Shown here: positions 26,532 to 34,824 of the stretch, piece after piece
Layout: every line of letters starts with the position of its first letter
Numbering within the stretch: the stretch's first letter is position 1
Made by a program: the position numbers and the translations under genes
Assembly: GCA_900544075.1 (NCBI GenBank)
Contig: UQTJ01000001.1
Coordinates: 186,001-250,000 of the forward strand
Length of the DNA stretch: 64,000 bases
Source of the DNA: an uncultured Bacteroides sp.
GTDB taxonomy: Bacteria > Bacteroidota > Bacteroidia > Bacteroidales > Bacteroidaceae
Direction of reading: 5' to 3'
The notes under the pieces: generated by a model
Seen by the model: the letters and a program-made list of their open reading frames with translations, nothing else
What the model was told of the DNA's origin: nothing
Database searches by the model: none

Positions 26532-29500
26532 TTATACCTTATCATTGTTGTTGAAAGCACTTCTTTCCTCCAGACTGCGCTGACGTTCCATTTGGAATTG
26601 TGCATCTCCTTCTACCTGCATAGGCTTACGGATTTTCTCCTGAAGGTATTCGAAAGTGATATAGAACACCGGAACTACGAATAGAAGTGCCAATGTACCG
26701 ATAAGCATACCTCCCACAACACCTGTACCAAGAGAACTGTTACCGTTTGCTCCGGCACCTGTTGCAAACATAAGCGGAAGCATACCGAATATCATTGTCA
26801 ACACGGTCATCAGGATAGGACGAAGACGTGCCTGGGCTGCAGAATATGCAGATTCAATGATACTCATACCTCTACGACGACGTTCTACGGCAAACTCGGT
26901 AATCAGGATGGCTGTCTTTGACAGCAAACCAATCAACATAATCACACCTGTCTGAAGATAGATATTGTTTTCAAGTCCGAAGAGTTTCGCGAACAGGAAG
27001 CTACCCATCAAACCGAACGGTACTGAAAGAATAACGGCCAGTGGGATAAGGAAACTTTCATAAAGACAGGCAAGGATAAGGTAAATAAGCACAACACATA
27101 TTATATATATGAATACTGTCTGAGAACCACCGCTCTGAGATTCCTCACGTGCGATACCACCATATTCATATCCGTAACCAGTAGGAAGAGTCTGAGCGGC
27201 AACTTCCTTGATGGCATTCTGTACTTCACCAGTTGAATATCCGGCCTGGGCATTAACGTTTACATTTATAGAACTGTAAAGGTTGAATCGTTTTGCGACT
27301 TCAGCTCCCATTACATTCCTCAATGTAACGAACTGGCCTAATGGAGCCATCTCTGTTCCGTTACGCACATACATATTATTGAGCGACTGTTCGTCAAGAC
27401 GATATTCAGGTGATGCCTGAAGCATTACACGATATACCTTTCCGAATTCATTGAAGTTTGATACATAAGAACCACCACAATAACTACCCAAGGCAGAAAG
27501 TACATCCGATGGAGATATTCCGGCACGCTTACACTTGGCAGCATCAATATCAACTGCTATCTGAGGGAAGTTCATTGCATATGATGTATAGGCCATAGCT
27601 ACTTCAGGACGCTGGTTCAAAGCTCCGAGGAAGTTCATGACATGTCCGAAGAACACTGACATATCACCTCCTGTTTTATCCTGCATATACAGTTCCACAG
27701 AGTTACCCATACCGTAACCAGGAATCATACCTGTCTGGAAGCAGAAAATCTGAGCTTCCTTGATTTGGGCAAACTGTGCATTAAGTCGTGCAAGAACAGC
27801 ATCAGCAGAATGTTCTGCTCCTTTACGCTCACCCCATGGTTTAAGGTCGACGATGCAGGATGCATATGAAGTACCCTGACCGGAAATAAGTCCATAACCT
27901 GATGTGGCACTGTAGTTATCTACTTCAGGCGTATTCTCCAGAATATCTTTTACCTTTTCCAACACCTTGACTGTTTCAGTAAGAGTACTACCAGGAGATG
28001 TACTGATATTGACCATAACTGTTCCCTGGTCTTCCTGTGGAACCAAACCAGTCTTAGTAGTCTTCATAAAGAATACCAACAGAACGACTGATACTATGAG
28101 TGCAGTCCAAACCATCCATCTATGGTGAATCGCAAACATTACTCCTTTCTTATATTTATTCATGGTAGCATTGAAAGAAGCATTATATGCAGCTCTTACA
28201 CGGCCATTGAAGCTTTTAGGACTCTTGTTTCCGTCGGACGGTTTCATCATTATGGCACAAAGTGCAGGACAAAGTACAAGGGCACAAATCATTGAAAGAC
28301 CTACTGATGTAGCCATAGTAATACCGAACTGGGTATAGAAGATACCAGATGTACCGCCCATGAATGTTACAGGGATAAACACAGCCATGAACACGCATGT
28401 ACATGAAATAACGGCCATGGTTACATCACTTAATGCATCTTTTGTAGCAAGATATGGTGATGTATAACCGGAGTCAAACTTTTCCTGAACAGCCTCCACC
28501 ACCACAATGGCATCATCCACCACAGTACCGATGGCAAGCACAAGGGCAAACAGAGTAAGAATGTTGATACTGAAACCAGCCGCAACAAGACAGGCAAAAG
28601 TACCTATCAGTGATACGATAATCGCAATAGACGGGATAAGTGTACTCTTGAAATCCTGCAAGAAGAAGTAAACAACGAGAATAACAAGTATGATTGCTAT
28701 TACAAGTGTTTCCACAACATTATATATAGAAGCATAAAGGAAGTCGTTGGAACTCATCATCTGAACAAACTCAACACCTGGAGGAAGAGCCTCAGACATT
28801 TCTTCAAGTCGTTTTGTAATGGCTTCATTAACTTCTGTCGCATTGGCACCCGCAACCTGGAAGGTCAGGAAAGTCACACCCGGACGATTATTTACTTCAC
28901 CATGAAAACTATATGACAATCGTCCAAGTTCTACTTTTGCTATATCTTTAAGTCTAAGAACAGAGCCGTCATCATTTGAGCGTATCACAATATCCTCAAA
29001 CTGTTCTACCGATTTAAGACGACCTTTATATTTCAAAGCATATTGGAATACATTTGGAGAGTTTTCTCCCAAATTACCGGCAGGAGCCTCAATGTTCTGT
29101 TCTCCAAGCACTGCTGTAACATCATTAGGCACCAGACCGTACTGAGCCATACGTTCCGGATTAAGCCATATACGCATACTGTAAGTATCACCAAGCAAGG
29201 TTGCATCACCTACTCCTTCGATACGTTTAATCTCAGGAATGACATTTATATCCAGATAGTTGGCAAGGAATGTTTCGTCGTATTTACCGTCTGTACTAAC
29301 CAATGAGTTAATCTGAAGGAAGCTTGTCTGTCTTTTCGCTGTAGAAACACCGATTTTTGTTACTTCAGACGGCAACAGTCCCTGAGCCTTTGAAACACGG
29401 TTCTGCACGTTGACTGCTGCCATATCCGGGTCAGTTCCCTGCTTGAAATAAACCTGTATTGTAGCCGAACCGGAGTTTGTTGCAGTAGAAGTGATATACA

Positions 29501-29729
29501 TCATGTTTTCCACACCGTTTATACTCTCTTCCAACGGCATTATAACACTGTTCATTACCGCATCGGCACTGGCACCTGTATATGTAGCATCAACCACCAC
29601 AGTAGGAGGAGCTATATCAGGATACTGTTCTACCGGCAACGATATGAGTGAGATAAATCCCACCAACAAAATCACGATGGAGATGGAAATAGCCATCACC
29701 GGTCGTTTTATAAATATATTTCCTTTCAT
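26532..29729 (-). CDS. RND multidrug efflux permease (AcrB/HAE1 family)
   Basis: Inner-membrane proton-driven exporter of drugs or bile-type compounds. Its 1065 residues are a normal length. It starts MKGNIFIKRPVMAISISIVI, has the TM4 proton-relay Asp pair in LAIGTVVDDAIVVVEAV, large periplasmic pore/docking domains, and a second half ending with TM11-12 near the C-terminus. The motif GVIMLIGLLSKTAILI (TM10 region) is characteristic. No frameshift or stop is seen. It lies 41 nt after the adaptor remnant, so its original promoter appears to have been lost with the 5' half of that gene. Confidence 0.96.
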   Translation of the reverse strand: MKGNIFIKRPVMAISISIVILLVGFISLISLPVEQYPDIAPPTVVVDATYTGASADAVMNSVIMPLEESINGVENMMYITSTATNSGSATIQVYFKQGTDPDMAAVNVQNRVSKAQGLLPSEVTKIGVSTAKRQTSFLQINSLVSTDGKYDETFLANYLDINVIPEIKRIEGVGDATLLGDTYSMRIWLNPERMAQYGLVPNDVTAVLGEQNIEAPAGNLGENSPNVFQYALKYKGRLKSVEQFEDIVIRSNDDGSVLRLKDIAKVELGRLSYSFHGEVNNRPGVTFLTFQVAGANATEVNEAITKRLEEMSEALPPGVEFVQMMSSNDFLYASIYNVVETLVIAIILVILVVYFFLQDFKSTLIPSIAIIVSLIGTFACLVAAGFSINILTLFALVLAIGTVVDDAIVVVEAVQEKFDSGYTSPYLATKDALSDVTMAVISCTCVFMAVFIPVTFMGGTSGIFYTQFGITMATSVGLSMICALVLCPALCAIMMKPSDGNKSPKSFNGRVRAAYNASFNATMNKYKKGVMFAIHHRWMVWTALIVSVVLLVFFMKTTKTGLVPQEDQGTVMVNISTSPGSTLTETVKVLEKVKDILENTPEVDNYSATSGYGLISGQGTSYASCIVDLKPWGERKGAEHSADAVLARLNAQFAQIKEAQIFCFQTGMIPGYGMGNSVELYMQDKTGGDMSVFFGHVMNFLGALNQRPEVAMAYTSYAMNFPQIAVDIDAAKCKRAGISPSDVLSALGSYCGGSYVSNFNEFGKVYRVMLQASPEYRLDEQSLNNMYVRNGTEMAPLGQFVTLRNVMGAEVAKRFNLYSSINVNVNAQAGYSTGEVQNAIKEVAAQTLPTGYGYEYGGIAREESQSGGSQTVFIYIICVVLIYLILACLYESFLIPLAVILSVPFGLMGSFLFAKLFGLENNIYLQTGVIMLIGLLSKTAILITEFAVERRRRGMSIIESAYSAAQARLRPILMTVLTMIFGMLPLMFATGAGANGNSSLGTGVVGGMLIGTLALLFVVPVFYITFEYLQEKIRKPMQVEGDAQFQMERQRSLEERSAFNNNDKV

Positions 29730-29770
29730 TGTTATTCTTTCTTAATTAAAGTCACATCAACTCTGTTTGA

Positions 29771-30451
29771 TTATTTCACTTGAGTTCCTTCGCGAAGAAG
29801 ACCTGCGCCCTTAGCTACTATTTCATCACCAGGATTAAGACCTTCGAGCACGATATACTCGCGTCCGTCGTTATAAGCGGCAACCTTAATTAATGTTGTC
29901 ACAGCCTTACCGTCAACAACCTTAAACACAGAAATCTTATCTTGCTGTTTAACAGTAGCTTCCTGAGGTATCACTATATAATCGCTGTATGTACTTGGTA
30001 TCGACACCTTGCCTGACGAACCGCTCAGCAAGAGTCCTTTTTCATTAGGGAACACAGCACGTACGCCTACTGTACCGGTCTGAGTATCAATCACACCACT
30101 GATAGACTCTATCTTTCCTTTTTCAGAATATGTTGTTCCGTCATTAAGTTCAAGTGATATTTCCGGCATTTTAGATATAGCCTCATCCATAGAACCATAC
30201 TCGCGAACCATACCGAGAATCTGATTTTCTGTCATAGAGAAATATACATACATTTCTGAGTTGTCAGAAACTGTAGTCAGAGGTTCAACCATAGAAGGGC
30301 TTACAAGAGTACCTACACGGTATGGCAACATACCTACGACACCGTTACTTGGGCTCTTGACCTCAGTATAAGAAAGATTGTTTCTTGCATTTACTTCCTG
30401 AGCCTCAGCCTGTGCAAGCTGTGCCTTCGCTGTTTTTATTGATATAAATTG
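29771..30451 (-). pseudogene. RND periplasmic adaptor (AcrA/MexA family), 5'-truncated
   Basis: The C-terminal part of a membrane-fusion protein. In-frame sequence from 30436 reads KTAKAQLAQAEAQEVNARN, the descending half of the alpha-hairpin, then TEVKSPSNGVVGML (lipoyl half-motif), barrel and membrane-proximal domains to the stop at 29771. The frame is closed upstream by TAA at 30452-30454 with no start codon before the internal ATG at 30331. About 150 N-terminal residues (signal, first lipoyl half and first helix) are missing. The break is about 40 bp from the AraC start codon, which suggests a deletion that joined mid-gene to the regulator's promoter region. A 186-residue product from the internal ATG would have no signal peptide. 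Confidence 0.88.
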
Positions 30452-30461
30452 TTATTAACAA
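30449..30461. promoter_or_regulatory. 13-bp palindrome before the AraC gene
   Basis: TTGTTATTAACAA is a perfect inverted repeat (TTGTTA-T-TAACAA) starting 25 bp before the AraC ATG and right at the junction with the truncated adaptor. It could be an autoregulatory operator, but AraC proteins usually use direct repeats, so its role is unknown. Confidence 0.35.
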
Positions 30462-30473
30462 AATTGAAACCAT

Positions 30474-31307
30474 ATGCATATACTTCAGCTACCGGATGAC
30501 GAGATTTTCAAAGCAGGAGCAGACAAGGACGAATGGCTACCACCGGGCAAAACAATGAAAGTTGACGTTGACACAATTATCTTTTGCAGAAAAGGTACGG
30601 CAATCATAGAAATAGACCTTATTCCGTATGAAATCGTGGCCAATACGCAGCTAATCATAATAGCCGGAAGTATAGTCCACAATATCAGCAACAGCGATGA
30701 CTTCAGAATATCATATATAATATTCAAACACGAAGTTTACGATGAAGCAACAGCACAACTGGAACCTTCATTTACTTTCTTCATGAAAGAATACCCCTGC
30801 GTACAGTTGGGAGAGAAAAGAATAAACAAGATGAATTATCTTGTGGAAGCTATGGAAGATTTCTACAACGAAAAGACTAACTGTTTCAGAGTAAAAATCT
30901 TCAAAAACAATATCCAGAGTTTCCTGCTGGATGTATATGACAAAACAAGGACGCTCTTCAAAATAGACAAGTCTGAGGAAGTGGGAAGACGGGAAGAATT
31001 ATTCATCAAATTCATACATCTGATACATAATTTCTGCCCCAAAGAAAGAGAAGTGGGTTTTTATGCAGATAAATTACACATCACATCGCGCTATCTGTCA
31101 TCCATTACACAAAACGTAGCTGACAAGTCTGCCAAATACATAATAGACAAACATGCCATACAAAGAATAAAGATAATGCTTAAATACTCGAATATGTCTA
31201 TTCAGGACATTTCATATGAATTGAATTTCCCTGACCAGTCATTCTTCGCAAGATATTTCAAAAAACATACGGGAATGACACCACTTGAATATAGAGCAAA
31301 ACCTTAA
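30474..31307 (+). CDS. AraC-family transcriptional regulator
   Basis: A 277-residue DNA-binding regulator. Residues about 1-140 look like a cupin-type sensor (VDVDTIIFCRKGTAIIEIDLI, AGSIVHNISNS). The C-terminal 100 residues hold two helix-turn-helix motifs: VGFYADKLHITSRYLSSI and SIQDISYELNFPDQSFFARY, closing with FKKHTGMTPLEYR. It is divergent from the efflux operon, the usual layout for a local regulator of such pumps, so I infer it once controlled them. Full length appears intact, although the shared intergenic region has been disrupted. Confidence 0.93.
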   Translation: MHILQLPDDEIFKAGADKDEWLPPGKTMKVDVDTIIFCRKGTAIIEIDLIPYEIVANTQLIIIAGSIVHNISNSDDFRISYIIFKHEVYDEATAQLEPSFTFFMKEYPCVQLGEKRINKMNYLVEAMEDFYNEKTNCFRVKIFKNNIQSFLLDVYDKTRTLFKIDKSEEVGRREELFIKFIHLIHNFCPKEREVGFYADKLHITSRYLSSITQNVADKSAKYIIDKHAIQRIKIMLKYSNMSIQDISYELNFPDQSFFARYFKKHTGMTPLEYRAKP

Positions 31308-31373
31308 TAAGTGTATAACGCACAATCCCTATATTAAATAGTGTTATAAAACACAAGTTTTCGCACACAAAAC

Positions 31374-31403
31374 TTGCAAGTTCAGAAAAAGTCCGTACCT
31401 TTG
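31374..31403 (+). promoter_or_regulatory. Promoter of mnmA leader
   Basis: TTG at 31374-31376 and TACCTTTG at 31396-31403 with a 19-bp spacer, an excellent Bacteroidetes promoter. The predicted start near 31410 gives a leader of about 100 nt before the mnmA ATG at 31514. Confidence 0.7.
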
Positions 31404-31447
31404 TACTGTGTTTTTCATAGTATTAGATTTTAAGGTTAACAAAGGTT

Positions 31448-31472
31448 GGAGTACAGCGGTACTCCTTTTTTT
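31448..31472 (+). terminator. Terminator-like hairpin inside the mnmA leader
   Basis: GGAGTAC (31448-31454) and GTACTCC (31459-31465) form a perfect 7-bp stem with an AGCG loop, followed directly by seven T (31466-31472). It lies about 40-60 nt past the predicted start and 41 nt before the mnmA ATG. It either ends a short RNA or acts as an attenuator. The preceding leader (gtgtttttcatag, ttaaggttaacaaagg) resembles a leader I recall before other Bacteroides genes, which I could not check. Confidence 0.7.
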
Positions 31473-31513
31473 ATGCCCTTACGTTAAAACGGCAGCTTAT
31501 ACATATATTTATT

Positions 31514-32590
31514 ATGCAGACAAACAACAGAGTGCTTTTAGGAATGAGTGGCGGAACGGACAGTTCTGTAGCTGCCATGTTACTTATGGATGCAGGTTAC
31601 GAAGTGACCGGTGTCACATTCAGATTCTACGAAAAAGACAACAATACAGAATATCTTGACGATGCTTATAATCTATGCCAAAGACTTGGCATACGCCACA
31701 TCACATACGACCTGAGAGATAAATTCAAGGAATACATAATAGACTATTTCATAAAGGAGTATATGTCCGGAAGAACTCCTGTGCCTTGCACACTGTGCAA
31801 CAACTACCTGAAATGGCCGATACTGAAAGAAATAGCAGATAAGGAAGAAATATACCATATCGCCACAGGACATTATGTCCAGAAAACATTCCGTGACGGA
31901 TATTGGCATATCAAAAATGGTTCCGACCCTGATAAGGACCAGTCGTTCTTTCTGTGGGGACTTCCGCAGGACATTATGGAACGGATGTTGCTTCCATTAG
32001 GAAATATAACAAAAACAAGGGTAAGAGAAATTGCGGCAGAAAGAGGCTTCATGAAAGCCGCAACAAAGAAAGACAGCCTCGGAGTATGTTTCTGTCCTAT
32101 GGACTACAGGAGTTTCTTACGCAAGAATGTCAGTCCTGACTCCATCAAGCCTGGCATTTTCTGTGACGAAGACGGGAATAACATAGGAAGACATGAAGGA
32201 TATCCCTTTTATACAATAGGCCAACGGAGAGGATTAGGTATTTATATGAACAAGGCATTGTTCGTAAAAGAAATTCTCCCTGAAGAAAATAAAGTTATAA
32301 TAAGCGACAAACTGTCTTCGCTCGAACAAGACGAAATGTGGCTCACAGACTGGAATATGATAAATCCAGAATCTCTGTTGGGCAAGGATGATGTAATAGT
32401 AAAAATAAGATATCGCAAGCAGGCAAACAGATGTACTGTTACAATGACCGGTGACGGACTGTTGCATGTCAAGCTTCACGAGCCTTTAGCAGCTATCGCC
32501 CCGGGACAAGCTGCTGCATTCTACCGGGGCGATATTGTTCTCGGTGGAGGTATTATAAAATTATTTTCCTATTCCGAGAAGTTGCTTTAA
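31514..32590 (+). CDS. mnmA: tRNA 2-thiouridine synthase MnmA
   Basis: Thiolates U34 of Lys, Glu and Gln tRNAs using ATP and sulfur relayed from a desulfurase. The 358-residue enzyme has the PP-loop SGGTDSS (12-18), the first catalytic Cys in CTLCN (Cys95, with an extra Cys92), and the second in DSLGVCFCP (Cys192, extra Cys194). The C-terminal beta-barrel includes FYTIGQRRGLGI and ends GGGIIKLF. The paired CxxC and CxC residues are unusual for plain MnmA; Bacteroides genomes commonly carry two mnmA copies, and this is probably the variant copy. Its last 30 bp overlap the convergent MFS gene. Confidence 0.94.
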   Translation: MQTNNRVLLGMSGGTDSSVAAMLLMDAGYEVTGVTFRFYEKDNNTEYLDDAYNLCQRLGIRHITYDLRDKFKEYIIDYFIKEYMSGRTPVPCTLCNNYLKWPILKEIADKEEIYHIATGHYVQKTFRDGYWHIKNGSDPDKDQSFFLWGLPQDIMERMLLPLGNITKTRVREIAAERGFMKAATKKDSLGVCFCPMDYRSFLRKNVSPDSIKPGIFCDEDGNNIGRHEGYPFYTIGQRRGLGIYMNKALFVKEILPEENKVIISDKLSSLEQDEMWLTDWNMINPESLLGKDDVIVKIRYRKQANRCTVTMTGDGLLHVKLHEPLAAIAPGQAAAFYRGDIVLGGGIIKLFSYSEKLL

Positions 32591-33832
32591 TGTTACAGTC
32601 TTATTATTGACAAGAGGACGTGCGGCAAATGCTACAAATATAATGTAAGCAACAAACAGAAAGATTACGCACATACCGGTTCTCAATGAAGTCAAATCTG
32701 CTATGCTGCTAATGATAAGCGGTCCGGCTGCACCTCCAACGATAGCTGTACAAAGTATTCCTGCGAATGAGCCGTGATTGGACGGTACTGAATTAAGCGC
32801 AAGAGAAAACACAATGGAATACATAACCGAGATACTGAATCCTATTGCCGGGAAAGCAACGGATGACAGACTACGACCGCCGAAAATCGCACAGGCCAGA
32901 AGTGCTATAGTAAGAAATCCAGAACATTTAAGAAGCAAACGGCTATCGATAAGTTTAAGCAACAGCATTCCTACCAGACATCCTGCAGTCATAAGTCCCC
33001 AGAAAAGACTTACTATGAAGGCTCCGTCAGTCTGCGGATTTACGCCATGATATTTCTCAAGAAAAGTAGTCATAAATATGGATGTTCCCTGTTCGGTACT
33101 GACATAACAAAATATGCCGAGGAAAAACATCCACACAGAACCGCTCTTGAACAATGACATATAAGTAGCTTTATTGCCTCCCCGTTCGTCATCATTAAGT
33201 TCAATCTTAGGGAAACGGGAAGAAAGTACAGATATGAGCATCAAAACAAGCAATGCCGCAAATATCCAGTAAAGTGAAACCCATGGAAGGTCTGACGGAG
33301 TAACTGACGCCAGAGCATCAGCTATAATACTGTTTCCTCGCACATACACATCCGGAGACAAGCGCGACATAAGACCTGAATAGACCAATGGGCTTACAAA
33401 AGAAGCCACACCAAAAACGAACTGTGCAAGCTCGGCAATGAAGGCATAATTTTCTTCACCTCCCACAGTGCGTTGCAAAGGGTTTATAACAGTCTGCAAC
33501 ATAGCCATACCAAGACCGATAATAAACGATGAAGCCAAAAGAGCAGGATATGTATGAATAGTCGCAAATAGTACAGAGCCTATCAACGGCATTAGAAAAC
33601 CGCAAAACAGTACAGGCTTCTCACCGTATTTGTCTATAAGTATTCCGGAAGGAATAGACATTATAGCGTATGCAAGGAAAAAAGAAGTCGGAATAAAACC
33701 TGCCATCGCAAGATTGGACAGGTTGAAATTGTTGATAATATCCGGGATTAGAGGTCCAAGTATATTCGTAATGAAAGATATTGTGAACCAGAACGACATT
33801 ATCAATATCAGATGTATTGTCCTTTTATTCAT
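32561..33832 (-). CDS. MFS sugar transporter (FucP/FHS-like), heparin-locus permease
   Basis: A 423-residue inner-membrane permease with about 12 hydrophobic segments, similar to fucose/galactose-proton symporters. The start MNKRTIHLILIMSFWFTISFI leads into segment 1; the loop after segment 2 reads GILIDKYGEKPV, an MFS signature. It follows the ROK kinase by 34 nt as the last gene of the heparin operon and so probably imports a monosaccharide product (GlcNAc/GlcN or an unsaturated uronate). The 3' end overlaps mnmA tail to tail by 30 bp, leaving no room for a terminator between them. Confidence 0.85.
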   Translation of the reverse strand: MNKRTIHLILIMSFWFTISFITNILGPLIPDIINNFNLSNLAMAGFIPTSFFLAYAIMSIPSGILIDKYGEKPVLFCGFLMPLIGSVLFATIHTYPALLASSFIIGLGMAMLQTVINPLQRTVGGEENYAFIAELAQFVFGVASFVSPLVYSGLMSRLSPDVYVRGNSIIADALASVTPSDLPWVSLYWIFAALLVLMLISVLSSRFPKIELNDDERGGNKATYMSLFKSGSVWMFFLGIFCYVSTEQGTSIFMTTFLEKYHGVNPQTDGAFIVSLFWGLMTAGCLVGMLLLKLIDSRLLLKCSGFLTIALLACAIFGGRSLSSVAFPAIGFSISVMYSIVFSLALNSVPSNHGSFAGILCTAIVGGAAGPLIISSIADLTSLRTGMCVIFLFVAYIIFVAFAARPLVNNKTVTLKQLLGIGK

Positions 33833-33866
33833 AGCCTGATTTTTTCAATTAATATATATCCTGTTT

Positions 33867-34823
33867 CTATTTTCCATCAAGTCCGGCATCGAACACCATT
33901 GATGCGGCTCCCAGACTACCGGCTTTATTGCCGAGTGCGGCAGCAACAATATCAGTATTGACAGCACAGTCAGCCATTGCATTCTTGAATGCTTCTTCCT
34001 TCACCATATCTATATAGAACTGTCCGGCATCGGAAATACCTCCACCTATCACCACCAATTGTGGGCTGAAGATATTTATAAAACCGGCTATCCCCTGTCC
34101 CAGATATCGGCAATGTCTGCGCAAACAATCCACAGCCAACGGGTGACCTTCTTTATAAAGGCGGACAATGAGTTCTCCATCAGCCCCACCATCCGGAATA
34201 GTATAGCCATATGCAGGAGCTTCTGATACAAACATTCTTACCAAGGCAGAGGCTGAAGCGTAATGTTCAAGACATCCTGTAGCTCCACATGCGCACTTTT
34301 CACCATTTGCTATCAATGGAACATGACCAAGTTCTGTTCCACGGTTGGCATATCCGCCAAACAGTTTTCCACCAATAACCACGGCACCACCTATTCCTGT
34401 ACCTACAGTAATGAACACTACATCCGTCATCCCCTTACCGGCACCGAAACGTGTTTCACCAAGTCCCATCATATTGGCGTCATTGCCAACCAGTACAGAA
34501 AGGCCTGTCTCTTTCTCTATGATATCCGCAAGATGTACATTTACCCATCCCTGGATATTCTCTGCACCACCCATAACAATACGCGATGTAGAATCTACTA
34601 TTCCGGGAGTTCCTATACCTATGCCGTCTATATCAAAACCCTCAGAAGCAGTATATGCTTTCACTTCATTTATTGCATACAAAATCTGACCTACGACTGC
34701 GTCAGCCGATACATCAGCCTTCGACGGGATACGTCCCTGAAAATGAAATACGCCTTCATTATCAATCAAGGCGTATTTCACAGACGTACCGCCAAGGTCT
34801 ATTCCTATAGCGTACCTTTTCAT
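33867..34823 (-). CDS. ROK-family sugar kinase
   Basis: Probably phosphorylates a hexosamine or glucose released from heparan. The 318-residue protein has the ATP-binding motif GIDLGGTSVKYAL (7-19), catalytic Asp115 in GNDAN, phosphate motif ITVGTGIGGAV (138-148), His167 in TELGH and the zinc motif CACGATGCLE (Cys177, 179, 184). No DNA-binding domain is present, so it is an enzyme and not a repressor. The frame extends upstream to 34892, but that would overlap the neighbour; MKRYAIG at 34823 is the normal ROK start and lies one base past the preceding stop. Confidence 0.92.
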   Translation of the reverse strand: MKRYAIGIDLGGTSVKYALIDNEGVFHFQGRIPSKADVSADAVVGQILYAINEVKAYTASEGFDIDGIGIGTPGIVDSTSRIVMGGAENIQGWVNVHLADIIEKETGLSVLVGNDANMMGLGETRFGAGKGMTDVVFITVGTGIGGAVVIGGKLFGGYANRGTELGHVPLIANGEKCACGATGCLEHYASASALVRMFVSEAPAYGYTIPDGGADGELIVRLYKEGHPLAVDCLRRHCRYLGQGIAGFINIFSPQLVVIGGGISDAGQFYIDMVKEEAFKNAMADCAVNTDIVAAALGNKAGSLGAASMVFDAGLDGK

Positions 34824-34824
34824 A

